Shown: positions 1-8,209, numbered from the stretch's first letter. The stretch is 14,357 nucleotides of DNA from Avanaerovorax sp964442135 (GCA_964442135.1 CAYTYN010000038.1:1-14357), one strand, 5' to 3'. Notes: generated by a model from the sequence alone, not told the origin. Translations and numbers: made by a program.

Positions 1-10
1 CTCTACTCTG

Positions 11-1753
11 CTACTCCACTGCTTTCGTCCTGATCTCTTCGGTAAGCTTGGCGATGAAGTCGTCCACTGACATAACCCCCATGTCGCCGGTCTTTATGGA
101 ACGAACGGAAAGGGTTCCCGCCTCTTCCTCCTTCTCACCTATGACACAGATATAAGAGTCCCGGGCGTTTCTCGCCTCCCGAAGCTTGTAACCGATCTTC
201 TCGTTTCTGAAATCAGTCTTCACTCTGAGACCTGCCGCAGCGCACTTCTCCGCAACCTGCCCGGCGTATCCTTCGAACTTGTCCGTAACAGTCAGAAGCT
301 TTACCTGCACCGGCGCCAGCCAAAGCGGGAATTTACCCGCGAAATGCTCTGTCAGAATGCCTATGAACCTTTCTATGGAGCCGAAGATAACCCGGTGAAT
401 CATTATCGGTCTGTGCTTTTCATTGTCCGAACCCACGTAGGTAAGGTCGAATCTCTGAGGCATCTGCATATCCAGCTGCACCGTGCCGCACTGCCACGTT
501 CTTCCTATGGAATCCTCCAGGTGGAAGTCCAGCTTAGGGCCGTAGAACGCGCCGTCCCCCTCGTTTATCACATAAGGCACTCCCAGTACCTCCATAGCCT
601 CTCTAAGGGCGCTTTCCGCCGTTTCCCATTCCTCATCTGTTCCCATGGAATCCTCCGGTCTGGTGGACAGCTCGATGTGATACTTGAAGCCGAACATACT
701 GTAGACATCGTCTATGAATCTGGCAACGCCTACGATCTCGTCCCTGACCTGTTCCGGCAGCATGAATATATGGGCGTCGTCCTGAGTGAACGTCCTTACT
801 CTCATGAGCCCGTGAAGAGCTCCGGATAGCTCGTGTCTGTGTACCTGACCCAGCTCTCCCATTCTTATAGGCAAGTCTCTGTATGACCACATCCTCCTCT
901 TATACACCAGCATGGAGCCGGGACAGTTCATCGGCTTAATGGCATAATCCCCGTCATCTATCTTGGTGAAGTACATGTTATCCTTATAGTGATCCCAGTG
1001 CCCGGACGTCTTCCAAAGCTGTTCGTTGAGGATGAGAGGGGTTCTTATCTCCTCGTAGCCTCTCTTTCTGTGCTCCTGTCTCCAAAAGCTTTCCAGCTCG
1101 TTGCGAAGGATCATTCCGTTAGGAAGGAAGAACGGGAACCCGGGTCCCTCCTCCGTGAGCATGAAGAGATCCATTTCCTTGCCTATTTTCCTGTGATCCC
1201 GTTTCTTCGCCTCCTCCAGCCTGTTTATGTACTCATCCAGCTCCTCCTGGGAAGGGAAACATGTTCCGTATATCCTCTGGAGCATCTTGTTACGCTCGTC
1301 ACCTCTCCAGTAAGCCCCGGCAACGCTCATCAGCTTTATCGCCTTTATCTGACCGGTGGAATCCATGTGAGGTCCGGCACAGAGGTCGGTAAAGTCACCC
1401 TGTTTGTAGAAGGATATCACCGCATCCTCAGGAAGACCGTTGATCAGCTCCACCTTATAGATTTCTCCGGCGTCTTCCATAAGCTTCAGGGCTTCTTCCC
1501 TCGGCAACTCGAAGCGCTCCAAAGGATAATTAGCCTTTATGATCTTCTTCATTTCCTTCTGTATAGACAAAAGATCCTGATCCGATAGCTTGTGCTCCAT
1601 GTCTATATCGTAGTAGAACCCGTTGTCGATGGCAGGTCCTATCGCAAGCTTTGCGTCGGGCCAAATATGCTTTACCGCCTGTGCCATGATGTGAGACGTA
1701 GTGTGTCTGTATCTCAGCCTTACATCTCCATCCTCAAAATTTATACTCGCCAT
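11..1753 (-). CDS. thrS: Threonyl-tRNA synthetase, short form lacking the TGS domain
   Basis: Class II aminoacyl-tRNA synthetase that charges tRNA-Thr in the cytoplasm. From the chosen start the protein is 580 residues. The editing domain begins almost at once, with its HxxxH metal/editing motif at H17 and H21 (HTTSH), and the second editing element is seen as DLCAGPH. The catalytic core follows, with KPMNCPG, the motif 2 region (VHRHE ... TFTQDDAHIF) and MIHR, so the Cys/His/His zinc ligands of the family are all present. The C-terminal anticodon-binding domain is complete. Bacterial ThrRS is usually near 640 residues; the missing ~60 are the N-terminal TGS domain. The ORF is open to an ATG at 1786, but I chose the ATG at 1753 because AAGGAG lies 6 nt upstream of it, while the earlier ATG abuts the LCP stop codon. 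The gene is 33 nt behind the LCP gene with no terminator between, so co-transcription is inferred. Identification is certain; the start is likely. Confidence 0.95.
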   Translation of the reverse strand: MASINFEDGDVRLRYRHTTSHIMAQAVKHIWPDAKLAIGPAIDNGFYYDIDMEHKLSDQDLLSIQKEMKKIIKANYPLERFELPREEALKLMEDAGEIYKVELINGLPEDAVISFYKQGDFTDLCAGPHMDSTGQIKAIKLMSVAGAYWRGDERNKMLQRIYGTCFPSQEELDEYINRLEEAKKRDHRKIGKEMDLFMLTEEGPGFPFFLPNGMILRNELESFWRQEHRKRGYEEIRTPLILNEQLWKTSGHWDHYKDNMYFTKIDDGDYAIKPMNCPGSMLVYKRRMWSYRDLPIRMGELGQVHRHELSGALHGLMRVRTFTQDDAHIFMLPEQVRDEIVGVARFIDDVYSMFGFKYHIELSTRPEDSMGTDEEWETAESALREAMEVLGVPYVINEGDGAFYGPKLDFHLEDSIGRTWQCGTVQLDMQMPQRFDLTYVGSDNEKHRPIMIHRVIFGSIERFIGILTEHFAGKFPLWLAPVQVKLLTVTDKFEGYAGQVAEKCAAAGLRVKTDFRNEKIGYKLREARNARDSYICVIGEKEEEAGTLSVRSIKTGDMGVMSVDDFIAKLTEEIRTKAVE

Positions 1754-1786
1754 TTTCTTCTCCTTCAATAATTGATACATTTTCAT

Positions 1787-3337
1787 CTATGCCGCAGCGG
1801 AAGACCCTGCGCCGGTACTGTCTGAAGCAGTTCCGCCGGTTCCGTCCTCCGCCGTTCCCGAGGTTCCCGTATCAGACGTGCCGGTGTCAGTTCCTCCGGT
1901 GTCAGTTCCTCCGGTNNNNNNNNNNNNNNNNNNNNNNNNNNNNNNNNNNNNNNNNNNNNNNNNNNNNNNNNNNNNNNNNNNNNNNNNNNNNNNNNNNNNN
2001 NNNNNNNNNNNNNNNCCGGTGTCAGTTCCTCCGGTGTCAGTTCCTCCGGTATCTCCTTCCGATGTGCCGCTGCTTTCTCCGCCGGAGCCTGTTCCTGTAT
2101 CTGTTCCGGCGCCGGTGTCACCGGCGTCCGATGTTTCGCCGGCAGATGAATCTCCCGTTCCCTCATTGCCGGTGGTGCTTCCTGTCATGGATTCCGGCAA
2201 CTCTATAGGATCCTCTACCTCAGTTTCATCGTCGGTTGCTCCCGCACTCTGCGATATTCCGTACGCAACTGTATACGCAAGCTCTTCGCTTATCGCTATA
2301 ACGGTTTCCGATGGCTCATAATCCACCTGATCAAAGAGTTCCTCGTGCATCGTCGTCACATTGCCCAGCCAGTCCGTAGGGAACACGTACGAAATGACAC
2401 CTCCCACCAGATATCCGGTAGTCACGTCGTACGGGAATCCATCGCTTCCGGTTATGTTAAAGTCCATCACCTTCATGCCGAGAAGGAGTATATCAGTGTT
2501 GCTCAGATTAGTCAAAAACTGAGGAAGCAATGTGTCGATAATATTATCTATCTTGGTAAGACTCAGTGTCTGGACTTTTTCCAGCACCTTCTCCAGAACC
2601 GTCCTCATTCGCTCGGTTCTCTTGAAGTCGTCTCCTACTCCCTTTCTTATTCTTCCGTAGGATACGGCCTGAACTCCGTCCACCGTCTGAGTACCGGCGC
2701 TTTCATATAGGCTGTACTCCGTCCTGCCTATGGCCTCGGCAGTTTCGATGGTATATTTATTCAGCTGTTGGAGCTCGTACTCCTCTATGTCAAGCTCTAT
2801 GCCGCCGACCGCATCTACCAGATCCGCTACGGACTTGAAGTTGAAAGCTACAAAGTTCTCGATATTCAGGTCCATGGATTCATTTATGCTTCTGATGGTG
2901 GTCTCAACGCCCCCCTGACGGAATATATCCGTAATCTTCGTGTAAACGCCTGTATCAGCATTCCTCATGTAGGTATCTCTGTATATGGAGGTGACTGTAA
3001 CCTCGCCGGTTGCTTCCTCTATGCTGACTATCATCAGGGCGTCACCGCCGCTGCTGGTTATGCTCTCCATATCCATGTCTCTGGAATCCACGCCGATCAG
3101 GAGTATATTGATGTACCCGTTGACGTCCACACAGGACAGCTCTGCTGTATCCAGATCGACTTTTACCACCTTATTAAGTTTATTTATAACGTAAGCCGTC
3201 ACCGCAGCGCTCAGTATGACAAGAACAGCTATTGTGATTATGAGAATCTTTTGCCATCTCTTCAATCTGCTCCATCTGTCTTTTATGGCTCTGCCTACGC
3301 CGTCACCACCCTTTTTCTTTCCTTCATGCTTTCCCAT
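1787..3337 (-). CDS. LCP (LytR-CpsA-Psr) family cell-wall protein with C-terminal TGGTD repeats; interrupted by assembly gap
   Basis: LCP proteins transfer undecaprenyl-linked polymers (teichoic acid or polysaccharide) onto peptidoglycan at the outer membrane face. About 30 basic cytoplasmic residues precede one membrane segment (about 31-51), then the LCP domain (about 75-255). Family residues are visible: GVDSR (D84, R86), GGDALMIVSI (D99), SIYRD (R120, D121) and YGRIR...DDFKRTERMR (R229, R231, R240, R243). After about residue 365 the protein becomes a Gly/Thr/Ser/Asp-rich low-complexity tail with perfect TGGTD pentapeptides on both sides of 100 N (34 undetermined codons). The true length is therefore unknown; 516 residues is nominal. 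An AGGAGG ribosome binding site lies about 11 nt before the ATG. The stop codon is 33 nt from the preferred thrS start. The LCP call rests on clear motifs; the polymer it attaches cannot be read from the sequence. Confidence 0.9.
   Translation of the reverse strand: MGKHEGKKKGGDGVGRAIKDRWSRLKRWQKILIITIAVLVILSAAVTAYVINKLNKVVKVDLDTAELSCVDVNGYINILLIGVDSRDMDMESITSSGGDALMIVSIEEATGEVTVTSIYRDTYMRNADTGVYTKITDIFRQGGVETTIRSINESMDLNIENFVAFNFKSVADLVDAVGGIELDIEEYELQQLNKYTIETAEAIGRTEYSLYESAGTQTVDGVQAVSYGRIRKGVGDDFKRTERMRTVLEKVLEKVQTLSLTKIDNIIDTLLPQFLTNLSNTDILLLGMKVMDFNITGSDGFPYDVTTGYLVGGVISYVFPTDWLGNVTTMHEELFDQVDYEPSETVIAISEELAYTVAYGISQSAGATDDETEVEDPIELPESMTGSTTGNEGTGDSSAGETSDAGDTGAGTDTGTGSGGESSGTSEGDTGGTDTGGTDTXXXXXXXXXXXXXXXXXXXXXXXXXXXXXXXXXXTGGTDTGGTDTGTSDTGTSGTAEDGTGGTASDSTGAGSSAAA
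1886..2050. repeat. 15-bp tandem repeat (TGGTD-coding) spanning an assembly gap
   Basis: Two perfect copies of GTCAGTTCCTCCGGT (plus strand) lie at 1886-1900 and 1901-1915. Two more lie at 2021-2035 and 2036-2050, preceded by the last 5 bases of a unit at 2016-2020. Read on the minus strand each unit encodes Thr-Gly-Gly-Thr-Asp in the tail of the LCP protein. More divergent copies continue on both sides. Copy number inside the gap is unknown. Confidence 0.93.
1916..2015. other. Assembly gap of 100 N
   Basis: Exactly 100 undetermined bases sit inside the TGGTD-coding tandem repeat. The flanking repeat phase requires a gap of 10 + 15k bases, and 100 fits (k = 6). The reading frame is therefore kept, but 100 is also a common default gap length, so the size should not be trusted. 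Confidence 0.97.
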
Positions 3338-3371
3338 CAGTTCTTCTTCCTCCTCTGCTCACACCCTCTTA

Positions 3372-3449
3372 TTGAATTGAAATTAAAATTCAACTAGGAG
3401 TTCAGTTTACCATAAACTGCGTCCTTTGTAAATTGAACCGGCTTCAATT
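3372..3449. promoter_or_regulatory. Cluster of three inverted repeats around the LCP promoter (candidate operators)
   Basis: There are three perfect dyads. TTGAATT-N8-AATTCAA lies at 3372-3393, just past the predicted transcription start. CAGTTTA-N3-TAAACTG lies at 3403-3419 and covers the -10 and part of the spacer. AATTGAA-N5-TTCAATT lies at 3431-3449, touching the -35 and overlapping the end of the LysR gene. The outer two share ATTGAA-type half-sites. Binding by a repressor is inferred. The last dyad could also act as a weak hairpin at the end of the LysR gene, but it has no T-run. Confidence 0.45.
3404..3432 (-). promoter_or_regulatory. Sigma-70-type promoter for the LCP-thrS unit
   Basis: On the minus strand TTTACA (3427-3432) and TAAACT (3404-3409) are separated by 17 bp. 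They lie in the 106-bp gap between the LysR stop and the LCP start. Predicted transcription start is near 3397, giving a leader of about 60 nt, too short for a T-box. Confidence 0.55.
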
Positions 3450-4334
3450 CGGCTGTCTGCCCAAGTTTTCTTTCAGACATTGTATAAAATCCTTCAAAGC
3501 GTCATTTCCCTGAACTGACTGGTAATAAACGCCGAAAGACATCGGATCAACGTTTTCGAGCGGCCTTTTCACGATGAAAGGCGAATCGAGAATCAGGAAA
3601 TCCGGCAGAACTGATACGCCGTAGCCCGCCGCTACCAAGACGGTCATCGCCTCCGCCGACTCGCAGAAATAAAAATCCGACGCCGGCTTACTTCCCAAGA
3701 GCCGACCCTGTATCTGGACCACGGGCACCGGCGCTTTTGCAGGACTGTTCAGCACCAGCTTCTCCTCCTTTATATCCTCCGGATCAACCTTATCCCTGCC
3801 CGCTATAGGATGCCGGCATGATGATGCGCAGACCATAGGCACCTTTATGACTTCTCTGTACTGAAGCTTTGCTCCCATGCCCCGAGACTCTTTGAATCCT
3901 GCCACCACGTCCAGATCCCCTTCCTCCAGCATCCTGTATATGTGCTGGAAGGGTACCACCTGGAGTCTGGGATGAAGCTCCGGCCTTAGTTCCTTCAGAG
4001 CCTCCAATGTGTCCCTTAGAAGCATCATGCACGGATAATTGTAGCAGCCTATGGTCAAGGTCTCGATATCCCCGTCGGAGGAGCTGCTGAACCTTTTCTT
4101 CGCCCGCTCCGAAATGGCTAACATCTGCTCGGCATCTCTTAAAAAGGTCTTTCCCTCCTCCGTCAGCCTGACTACGCGGGTAGTCCTGTGAACAAGCTTA
4201 ACTCCCAGTTCCTTTTCAAGGGACTGTATCTGCTGGCTGACAGCCGGATGGGTCACGTGGAGAGACTGAGCCGCCTGAGAAAAGTTCAGGTACTCTGCCA
4301 CCGCCAAAAAACATGAAAGCTGAAATGTATTCAC
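3444..4334 (-). CDS. LysR-type transcriptional regulator
   Basis: A 296-residue LysR-family regulator, the usual length. The N-terminal winged helix-turn-helix is plain (about residues 1-65: NFSQAAQSLHVTHPAVSQQI then LEKELGVKLVHR, with LTEEGKTFL closing the wing). The effector-binding domain follows (about 88-290), beginning TLTIGCYNYP. The start is GTG at 4334, with AAGGAG 8 nt upstream. The gene is divergent from the ABC exporter pair, and the two promoters overlap between 4370 and 4417, the classic arrangement in which a LysR protein controls its neighbour and itself. The inducer cannot be read from the sequence. Regulation of the exporter is inferred from position. Confidence 0.92.
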   Translation of the reverse strand: MNTFQLSCFLAVAEYLNFSQAAQSLHVTHPAVSQQIQSLEKELGVKLVHRTTRVVRLTEEGKTFLRDAEQMLAISERAKKRFSSSSDGDIETLTIGCYNYPCMMLLRDTLEALKELRPELHPRLQVVPFQHIYRMLEEGDLDVVAGFKESRGMGAKLQYREVIKVPMVCASSCRHPIAGRDKVDPEDIKEEKLVLNSPAKAPVPVVQIQGRLLGSKPASDFYFCESAEAMTVLVAAGYGVSVLPDFLILDSPFIVKRPLENVDPMSFGVYYQSVQGNDALKDFIQCLKENLGRQPN

Positions 4335-4369
4335 AGTTGCTTCTCCTTATTAGTAAGCTTTGCTTTCTA

Positions 4370-4398
4370 ATAGTAACACATTCTAAATTTACTTTCAA
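4370..4398 (-). promoter_or_regulatory. Promoter of the LysR gene
   Basis: On the minus strand TTGAAA (4393-4398), a 17-bp spacer and TACTAT (4370-4375). It overlaps the -35 region of the divergent ABC operon promoter. Two similar octamers, ATTAGTAA (4349) and AATAGTAA (4369), lie 20 bp apart here and might be regulator contacts, though this is weak. Confidence 0.5.
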
Positions 4399-4417
4399 CG
4401 ATAAATGGGTATATAAT
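4388..4417 (+). promoter_or_regulatory. Promoter of the heterodimeric ABC exporter operon
   Basis: A consensus -10 TATAAT at 4412-4417 follows TTTACT (4388-4393) with an 18-bp spacer. The -35 touches that of the divergent LysR promoter. The predicted start near 4424 gives a short leader before the AGGAGGG site at 4443-4449. Confidence 0.5.
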
Positions 4418-4458
4418 GATAGGTATGCGGAAAATATGGAACAGGAGGGTACAGCAAT

Positions 4459-6225
4459 ATGATAAAAACACTTCTATCTCAAGTAAAGCAGTACAAGACC
4501 GCTTCCATCCTGACGCCGGTGTTCACGGCATGCGAAGTATTCATGGAAGTGCTCATCCCCTTTGTCACGGCTTTCATCATCGATAGAGGCATAGAGGCAG
4601 GCAATATAAAAAACGTGTATTACTACGGAGCCATAATGGTGCTCATGGCTTTCCTCAGTCTGTGCTTTGGCGTTTTGGCCGGAAGGTTCGCCGCCAGAGC
4701 CTCTTCAGGGCTTGCTTGCAATCTGAGGGAAGCAATCTATGAAAAGGTTCAGACCTTTGCTTTTTCCAATATAGATAAATTCAGCACCGCCGGTCTGGTA
4801 ACCCGTATGACCACTGATGTTACCAACGTTCAAAACGCCTACCAGATGACGCTGAGAATTGCCGTTAAATCACCTCTCATGCTCATCTGCAGCATGATAA
4901 TGTGTTTCGTTATCAGCGTTCGGCTTTCCACAATATTTCTAGTCGCTATAGTAGTCCTGAGCGGGGCGCTTATATTCATCATGATGCACACCATTCCCAT
5001 CTTTAGCGAGGTGTTCAGAAGGTACGATGACCTTAACGCCAGCGTCCAGGAAAACGTATCGGCCATAAGGGTCGTAAAAGCCTTTGTAAGAGAGGGTTAC
5101 GAAAACGAGAAATTCAGCAAGGCCGCTCAGAACCTTTACAGGCTGTCTGTAAAGGCCGAAAGCTATCTTGCCTTCAACAGTCCGGTGATGATGCTCGTAG
5201 TATACGGGTGCATCATATCCATATCCTGGTTCGGCGCCCACTTCATCGTAGCAGGCGATCTCACCACAGGAAATCTGACCAGCCTGTTCAGCTACGTAAT
5301 GAGCGTGCTCATGAGCCTTATGATGCTTTCCATGATTTTCGTCATGCTGACCATGAGTGCCGCCAGCGGCCGAAGGATAGCGGAGGTTCTTAACGAGGTG
5401 CCGGATATGTCAGAGCCTTCTCAGCCTGAGGTGGAGGTAGCCGACGGCAGCATAGACTTTAATCACGTAACCTTTTCATATAAGCATGGCAGCGGTGAAA
5501 AAACCTTGGATGACATAGACATTCACATCAGGTCAGGAGAGACTATAGGTGTCATAGGCGGAACCGGCAGCGGCAAGTCCAGCCTGGTGAATCTGATAAG
5601 CCGTCTCTACGATGTAGACAGCGGAAGCGTTTTCGTCGGCGGCAAGGACGTACGCTCCTACGGAATGGACGCTCTGCGGGATCAGGTGTCCGTAGTTCTT
5701 CAGAACAACGTGCTGTTCTCCGGAACTATAATCGACAATCTCCGCTGGGGCAAGGAAGACGCCACCGTCGAGGAGTGCCGGGAGGCCTGTCGTCTGGCAT
5801 GTGCCGACGAATTCATAAATAAATTTCCTGATGGATACAATACGTGGATAGAGCAGGGGGGATCTAACGTATCCGGCGGGCAGAGGCAGCGCCTTTGCAT
5901 CGCCCGTGCCCTGATGAAGAAGCCTAAGGTTCTCATATTGGACGATTCCACCAGCGCCGTCGACACTGCTACCGACGCTAAGATAAGGGAATCCTTCGCC
6001 AGGAAAATACCCGGAACCACCAAGCTTATAGTAGCTCAGCGGGTTTCCAGCGTTGAAAAAGCAGACCGAATCCTGGTAATGGAAGACGGCCGAATCAACG
6101 GATTCGACACTCACGAAAATCTCCTGAAAAATAATAAGATATACAGAGAAATATACGAGGTTCAAACCCAGGGCGGCGGCGACTTTGACGAACCTGCCCC
6201 GGACGGAAAGGAAGGTGATCTTTAA
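4459..6225 (+). CDS. ABC exporter half-transporter, degenerate-site subunit (TM287/BmrC-like)
   Basis: A 588-residue fused membrane-ATPase half-transporter: six membrane segments (about 1-310) then the nucleotide-binding domain. Walker A is GGTGSGKS (367-374), the Q-loop Gln is Q415 and the signature is canonical VSGGQ (471-475). Two catalytic residues are replaced. The residue after Walker B (VLILD, 491-495) is D496 instead of Glu, and the switch histidine is Q527 (VAQR for the usual IAHR). This is the pattern of the degenerate-site partner in heterodimeric exporters such as TM287/288 and BmrC/BmrD, so it should work only with the next gene product. AGGAGGG lies 9 nt before the ATG. Its stop overlaps the next start by one base (TAATG). 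Substrate is unknown; multidrug or lipid export is inferred from family. Confidence 0.93.
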   Translation: MIKTLLSQVKQYKTASILTPVFTACEVFMEVLIPFVTAFIIDRGIEAGNIKNVYYYGAIMVLMAFLSLCFGVLAGRFAARASSGLACNLREAIYEKVQTFAFSNIDKFSTAGLVTRMTTDVTNVQNAYQMTLRIAVKSPLMLICSMIMCFVISVRLSTIFLVAIVVLSGALIFIMMHTIPIFSEVFRRYDDLNASVQENVSAIRVVKAFVREGYENEKFSKAAQNLYRLSVKAESYLAFNSPVMMLVVYGCIISISWFGAHFIVAGDLTTGNLTSLFSYVMSVLMSLMMLSMIFVMLTMSAASGRRIAEVLNEVPDMSEPSQPEVEVADGSIDFNHVTFSYKHGSGEKTLDDIDIHIRSGETIGVIGGTGSGKSSLVNLISRLYDVDSGSVFVGGKDVRSYGMDALRDQVSVVLQNNVLFSGTIIDNLRWGKEDATVEECREACRLACADEFINKFPDGYNTWIEQGGSNVSGGQRQRLCIARALMKKPKVLILDDSTSAVDTATDAKIRESFARKIPGTTKLIVAQRVSSVEKADRILVMEDGRINGFDTHENLLKNNKIYREIYEVQTQGGGDFDEPAPDGKEGDL

Positions 6226-8117
6226 TGACGGAAAGGAGAGAAGAAAAGAGGAACTCTTTACGCCGGCTCTCCTCCATGAAAAGGGTACTGGCATACATGC
6301 TCAAAAACTACAAGTTTTCTTTTTTCATGGTGGTCATCTGCATACTGGGATCGGCCCTCGCTACCTTGAGAGGTACCCTGTTCATGCAAAGCCTTATAGA
6401 CGATTATATCGTTCCCCTGACGGAATCCTCCGTAGCTGATTATTCAGCTTTGGCTGCGGCCCTCATATCCATAGCGGCTACCTACGCCCTTGGAGTAATC
6501 TGCGCCTACACCTATAACAGGATCATGGTAAACGTCAGTCAGGGAACCATGCGCAATCTGAGACACGAGCTGTTCCATCACATGGAATCCCTTCCTATAA
6601 GGTACTTTGACACTCATGCTCACGGAGACATCATGTCGGTATACACCAACGACGTAGATACCCTCAGACAGCTCATGGGTCAGAGTATACCTCAGGTGAT
6701 CAACTCCAGCGTGACGGTAATAACCACCTTCACGAGCATGCTGATTCTGGATGTCCCCCTGACCTTGATCACCCTGGCTTTCATAGGTCTCATGCTCTTC
6801 GTCACGACCAGAATAGCCGGAAGAGCTTCCAGGTACTTCGCTCATCAGCAGGCCGATCTGGGTCGTGTCAACGGATATATCGAGGAGATGATGAACGGGC
6901 AAAAGGTGGTCAAAGTCTTCAGTTACGAGGATAAAAGCCTGGAGCAGTTCAAAAAGCTCAATGACGCGCTGAGGGTCAGTGCGGACAAGGCCAATACCTT
7001 CTCCAATATAAGCATGCCTGTCAACGTCAACTTAGGTAACCTGAGCTATGTTGTCTGCGCGGTAGTCGGCGGCCTGTTCGCCCTGAACGGCTTTATGGGG
7101 CTCACCCTGGGTACTCTGGTTTCGTTCCTCACTCTGAACAAGAACTCCACTCAGCCCGTAAGTCAGATAAGCCAGCAGCTGAACAGCATTGTGATGGCCA
7201 TGGCCGGAGCTGACCGTATATTCAACCTTATGGATGAGACTCCGGAGGACGATGAGGGAAAGGTAGAGCTGGTCAACGTAAAGGAAAACTCAGACGGCAC
7301 CCTTTCAGAGACCCCGGAGAGAACGAATATCTGGGCATGGAAGCAGCTTGACAGATCTGACGGCACCGTTAAGTACACCAGGCTGGAAGGTGATATAACC
7401 TTCAATGACGTGGACTTCGGGTATGAAGAAGGAAAGATAGTCCTTCACAACATAAAGCTCTATGCCACCCCCGGTCAGAAGATCGCCTTCGTAGGCTCCA
7501 CCGGAGCGGGAAAGACCACTATCACCAACCTTATAAACAGATTCTACGACATAGCTGACGGCAAGATAAGATACGACGGCATAAACATAAATAAGATCAA
7601 AAAATCGGATCTTCGCCGGAGTCTGGGCATGGTTCTTCAGGATACACATCTTTTCACCGGCACAGTGATGGACAACATCAGATACGGCAGATTGGACGCT
7701 ACCGATGAGGAATGTATCGATGCTGCGAAGCTGGCCAATGCGGACGGCTTCATACGCCGCCTTCCGGACGGCTATGACACTGTTCTTACCGGCGACGGCA
7801 GCAACCTCTCTCAGGGTCAGAGGCAGCTTTTAGCCATTGCGAGAGCCGCCGTGGCAGATCCTCCCGTGCTGATTCTGGATGAGGCTACATCCTCCATAGA
7901 TACCCGCACGGAACAGCTGGTGCAGCAGGGTATGGACAGACTTATGAACGGCAGGACCACCTTCGTCATCGCCCACCGCCTGTCCACAGTAAAAAACGCT
8001 GACTGCATAATGGTTCTGGAGCAAGGCAGAATCATTGAGAGAGGCGCCCACGACGATCTCATAGCCGAAAAGGGCAGATACTATCAGCTCTATACGGGAA
8101 ATTCCATAGGAGCATAG
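6225..8117 (+). CDS. ABC exporter half-transporter, consensus-catalysis subunit (TM288/BmrD-like)
   Basis: A 630-residue partner of the preceding gene, with membrane segments at about 30-310 and a nucleotide-binding domain from about 388. Walker A is GSTGAGKT (424-431), the Q-loop residue is Q472, the catalytic Glu is E553 (ILDEATSSID) and the switch His is H584 (IAHRLSTV). Its signature is LSQGQ (528-532), not LSGGQ. In the heterodimer, this subunit's Walker motifs and the upstream protein's VSGGQ make the active site. Its LSQGQ faces the other subunit's degenerate motifs and makes the inactive one. A charged insertion of about 45 residues (about 338-385) links membrane and ATPase domains, as in BmrD-like proteins. 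The start is coupled to the previous stop (TAATG), with GGAAGGTGA upstream. The N-terminal 17 residues are polar, and M18 is a possible alternative start. Confidence 0.93.
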   Translation: MTERREEKRNSLRRLSSMKRVLAYMLKNYKFSFFMVVICILGSALATLRGTLFMQSLIDDYIVPLTESSVADYSALAAALISIAATYALGVICAYTYNRIMVNVSQGTMRNLRHELFHHMESLPIRYFDTHAHGDIMSVYTNDVDTLRQLMGQSIPQVINSSVTVITTFTSMLILDVPLTLITLAFIGLMLFVTTRIAGRASRYFAHQQADLGRVNGYIEEMMNGQKVVKVFSYEDKSLEQFKKLNDALRVSADKANTFSNISMPVNVNLGNLSYVVCAVVGGLFALNGFMGLTLGTLVSFLTLNKNSTQPVSQISQQLNSIVMAMAGADRIFNLMDETPEDDEGKVELVNVKENSDGTLSETPERTNIWAWKQLDRSDGTVKYTRLEGDITFNDVDFGYEEGKIVLHNIKLYATPGQKIAFVGSTGAGKTTITNLINRFYDIADGKIRYDGININKIKKSDLRRSLGMVLQDTHLFTGTVMDNIRYGRLDATDEECIDAAKLANADGFIRRLPDGYDTVLTGDGSNLSQGQRQLLAIARAAVADPPVLILDEATSSIDTRTEQLVQQGMDRLMNGRTTFVIAHRLSTVKNADCIMVLEQGRIIERGAHDDLIAEKGRYYQLYTGNSIGA

Positions 8118-8150
8118 ATGATGGTTTAAGCTTATATAAACAAAACCTGC

Positions 8151-8209
8151 AAGGGAGCCGCTGCGGAGCGGATAGAATATGCCTATCTGCCCTGTAGCGG
8201 CTCCCTTTT
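8151..8209 (+). terminator. Intrinsic terminator after the heterodimeric ABC operon
   Basis: A perfect 12-bp stem, AAGGGAGCCGCT (8151-8162) with AGCGGCTCCCTT (8196-8207), is followed by a run of four T (8206-8209). Inside it a second stem of 8 pairs (8168-8175 with 8183-8190, one G-U) closes a 7-nt loop. It lies between convergent genes and could also slow transcription from the other strand, where the T-run is poorer. Confidence 0.8.

Noticed and set aside
1886..2050. Direct repeats flanking unknown sequence, possible CRISPR array
   Set aside because: The 15-bp units are contiguous with no spacers and keep an open reading frame as TGGTD in the LCP gene.
1783..2166. Open frames across the repeat on both strands, including Pro/Val-rich and Pro/Glu-rich ones
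   Set aside because: They exist only because the 15-bp repeat lacks stops in any frame and because N codons cannot be read as stops. No family motif is seen.
3338..3443. T-box leader for thrS or another riboswitch before the LCP gene
   Set aside because: The gap is too short, and no T-box sequence, specifier hairpin or terminator/antiterminator is visible.
5533..6294. 253-codon minus-strand open frame opposite the ABC pair
   Set aside because: It is a shadow of the Walker A to C-terminal coding region of the first exporter subunit, with no motif of its own.
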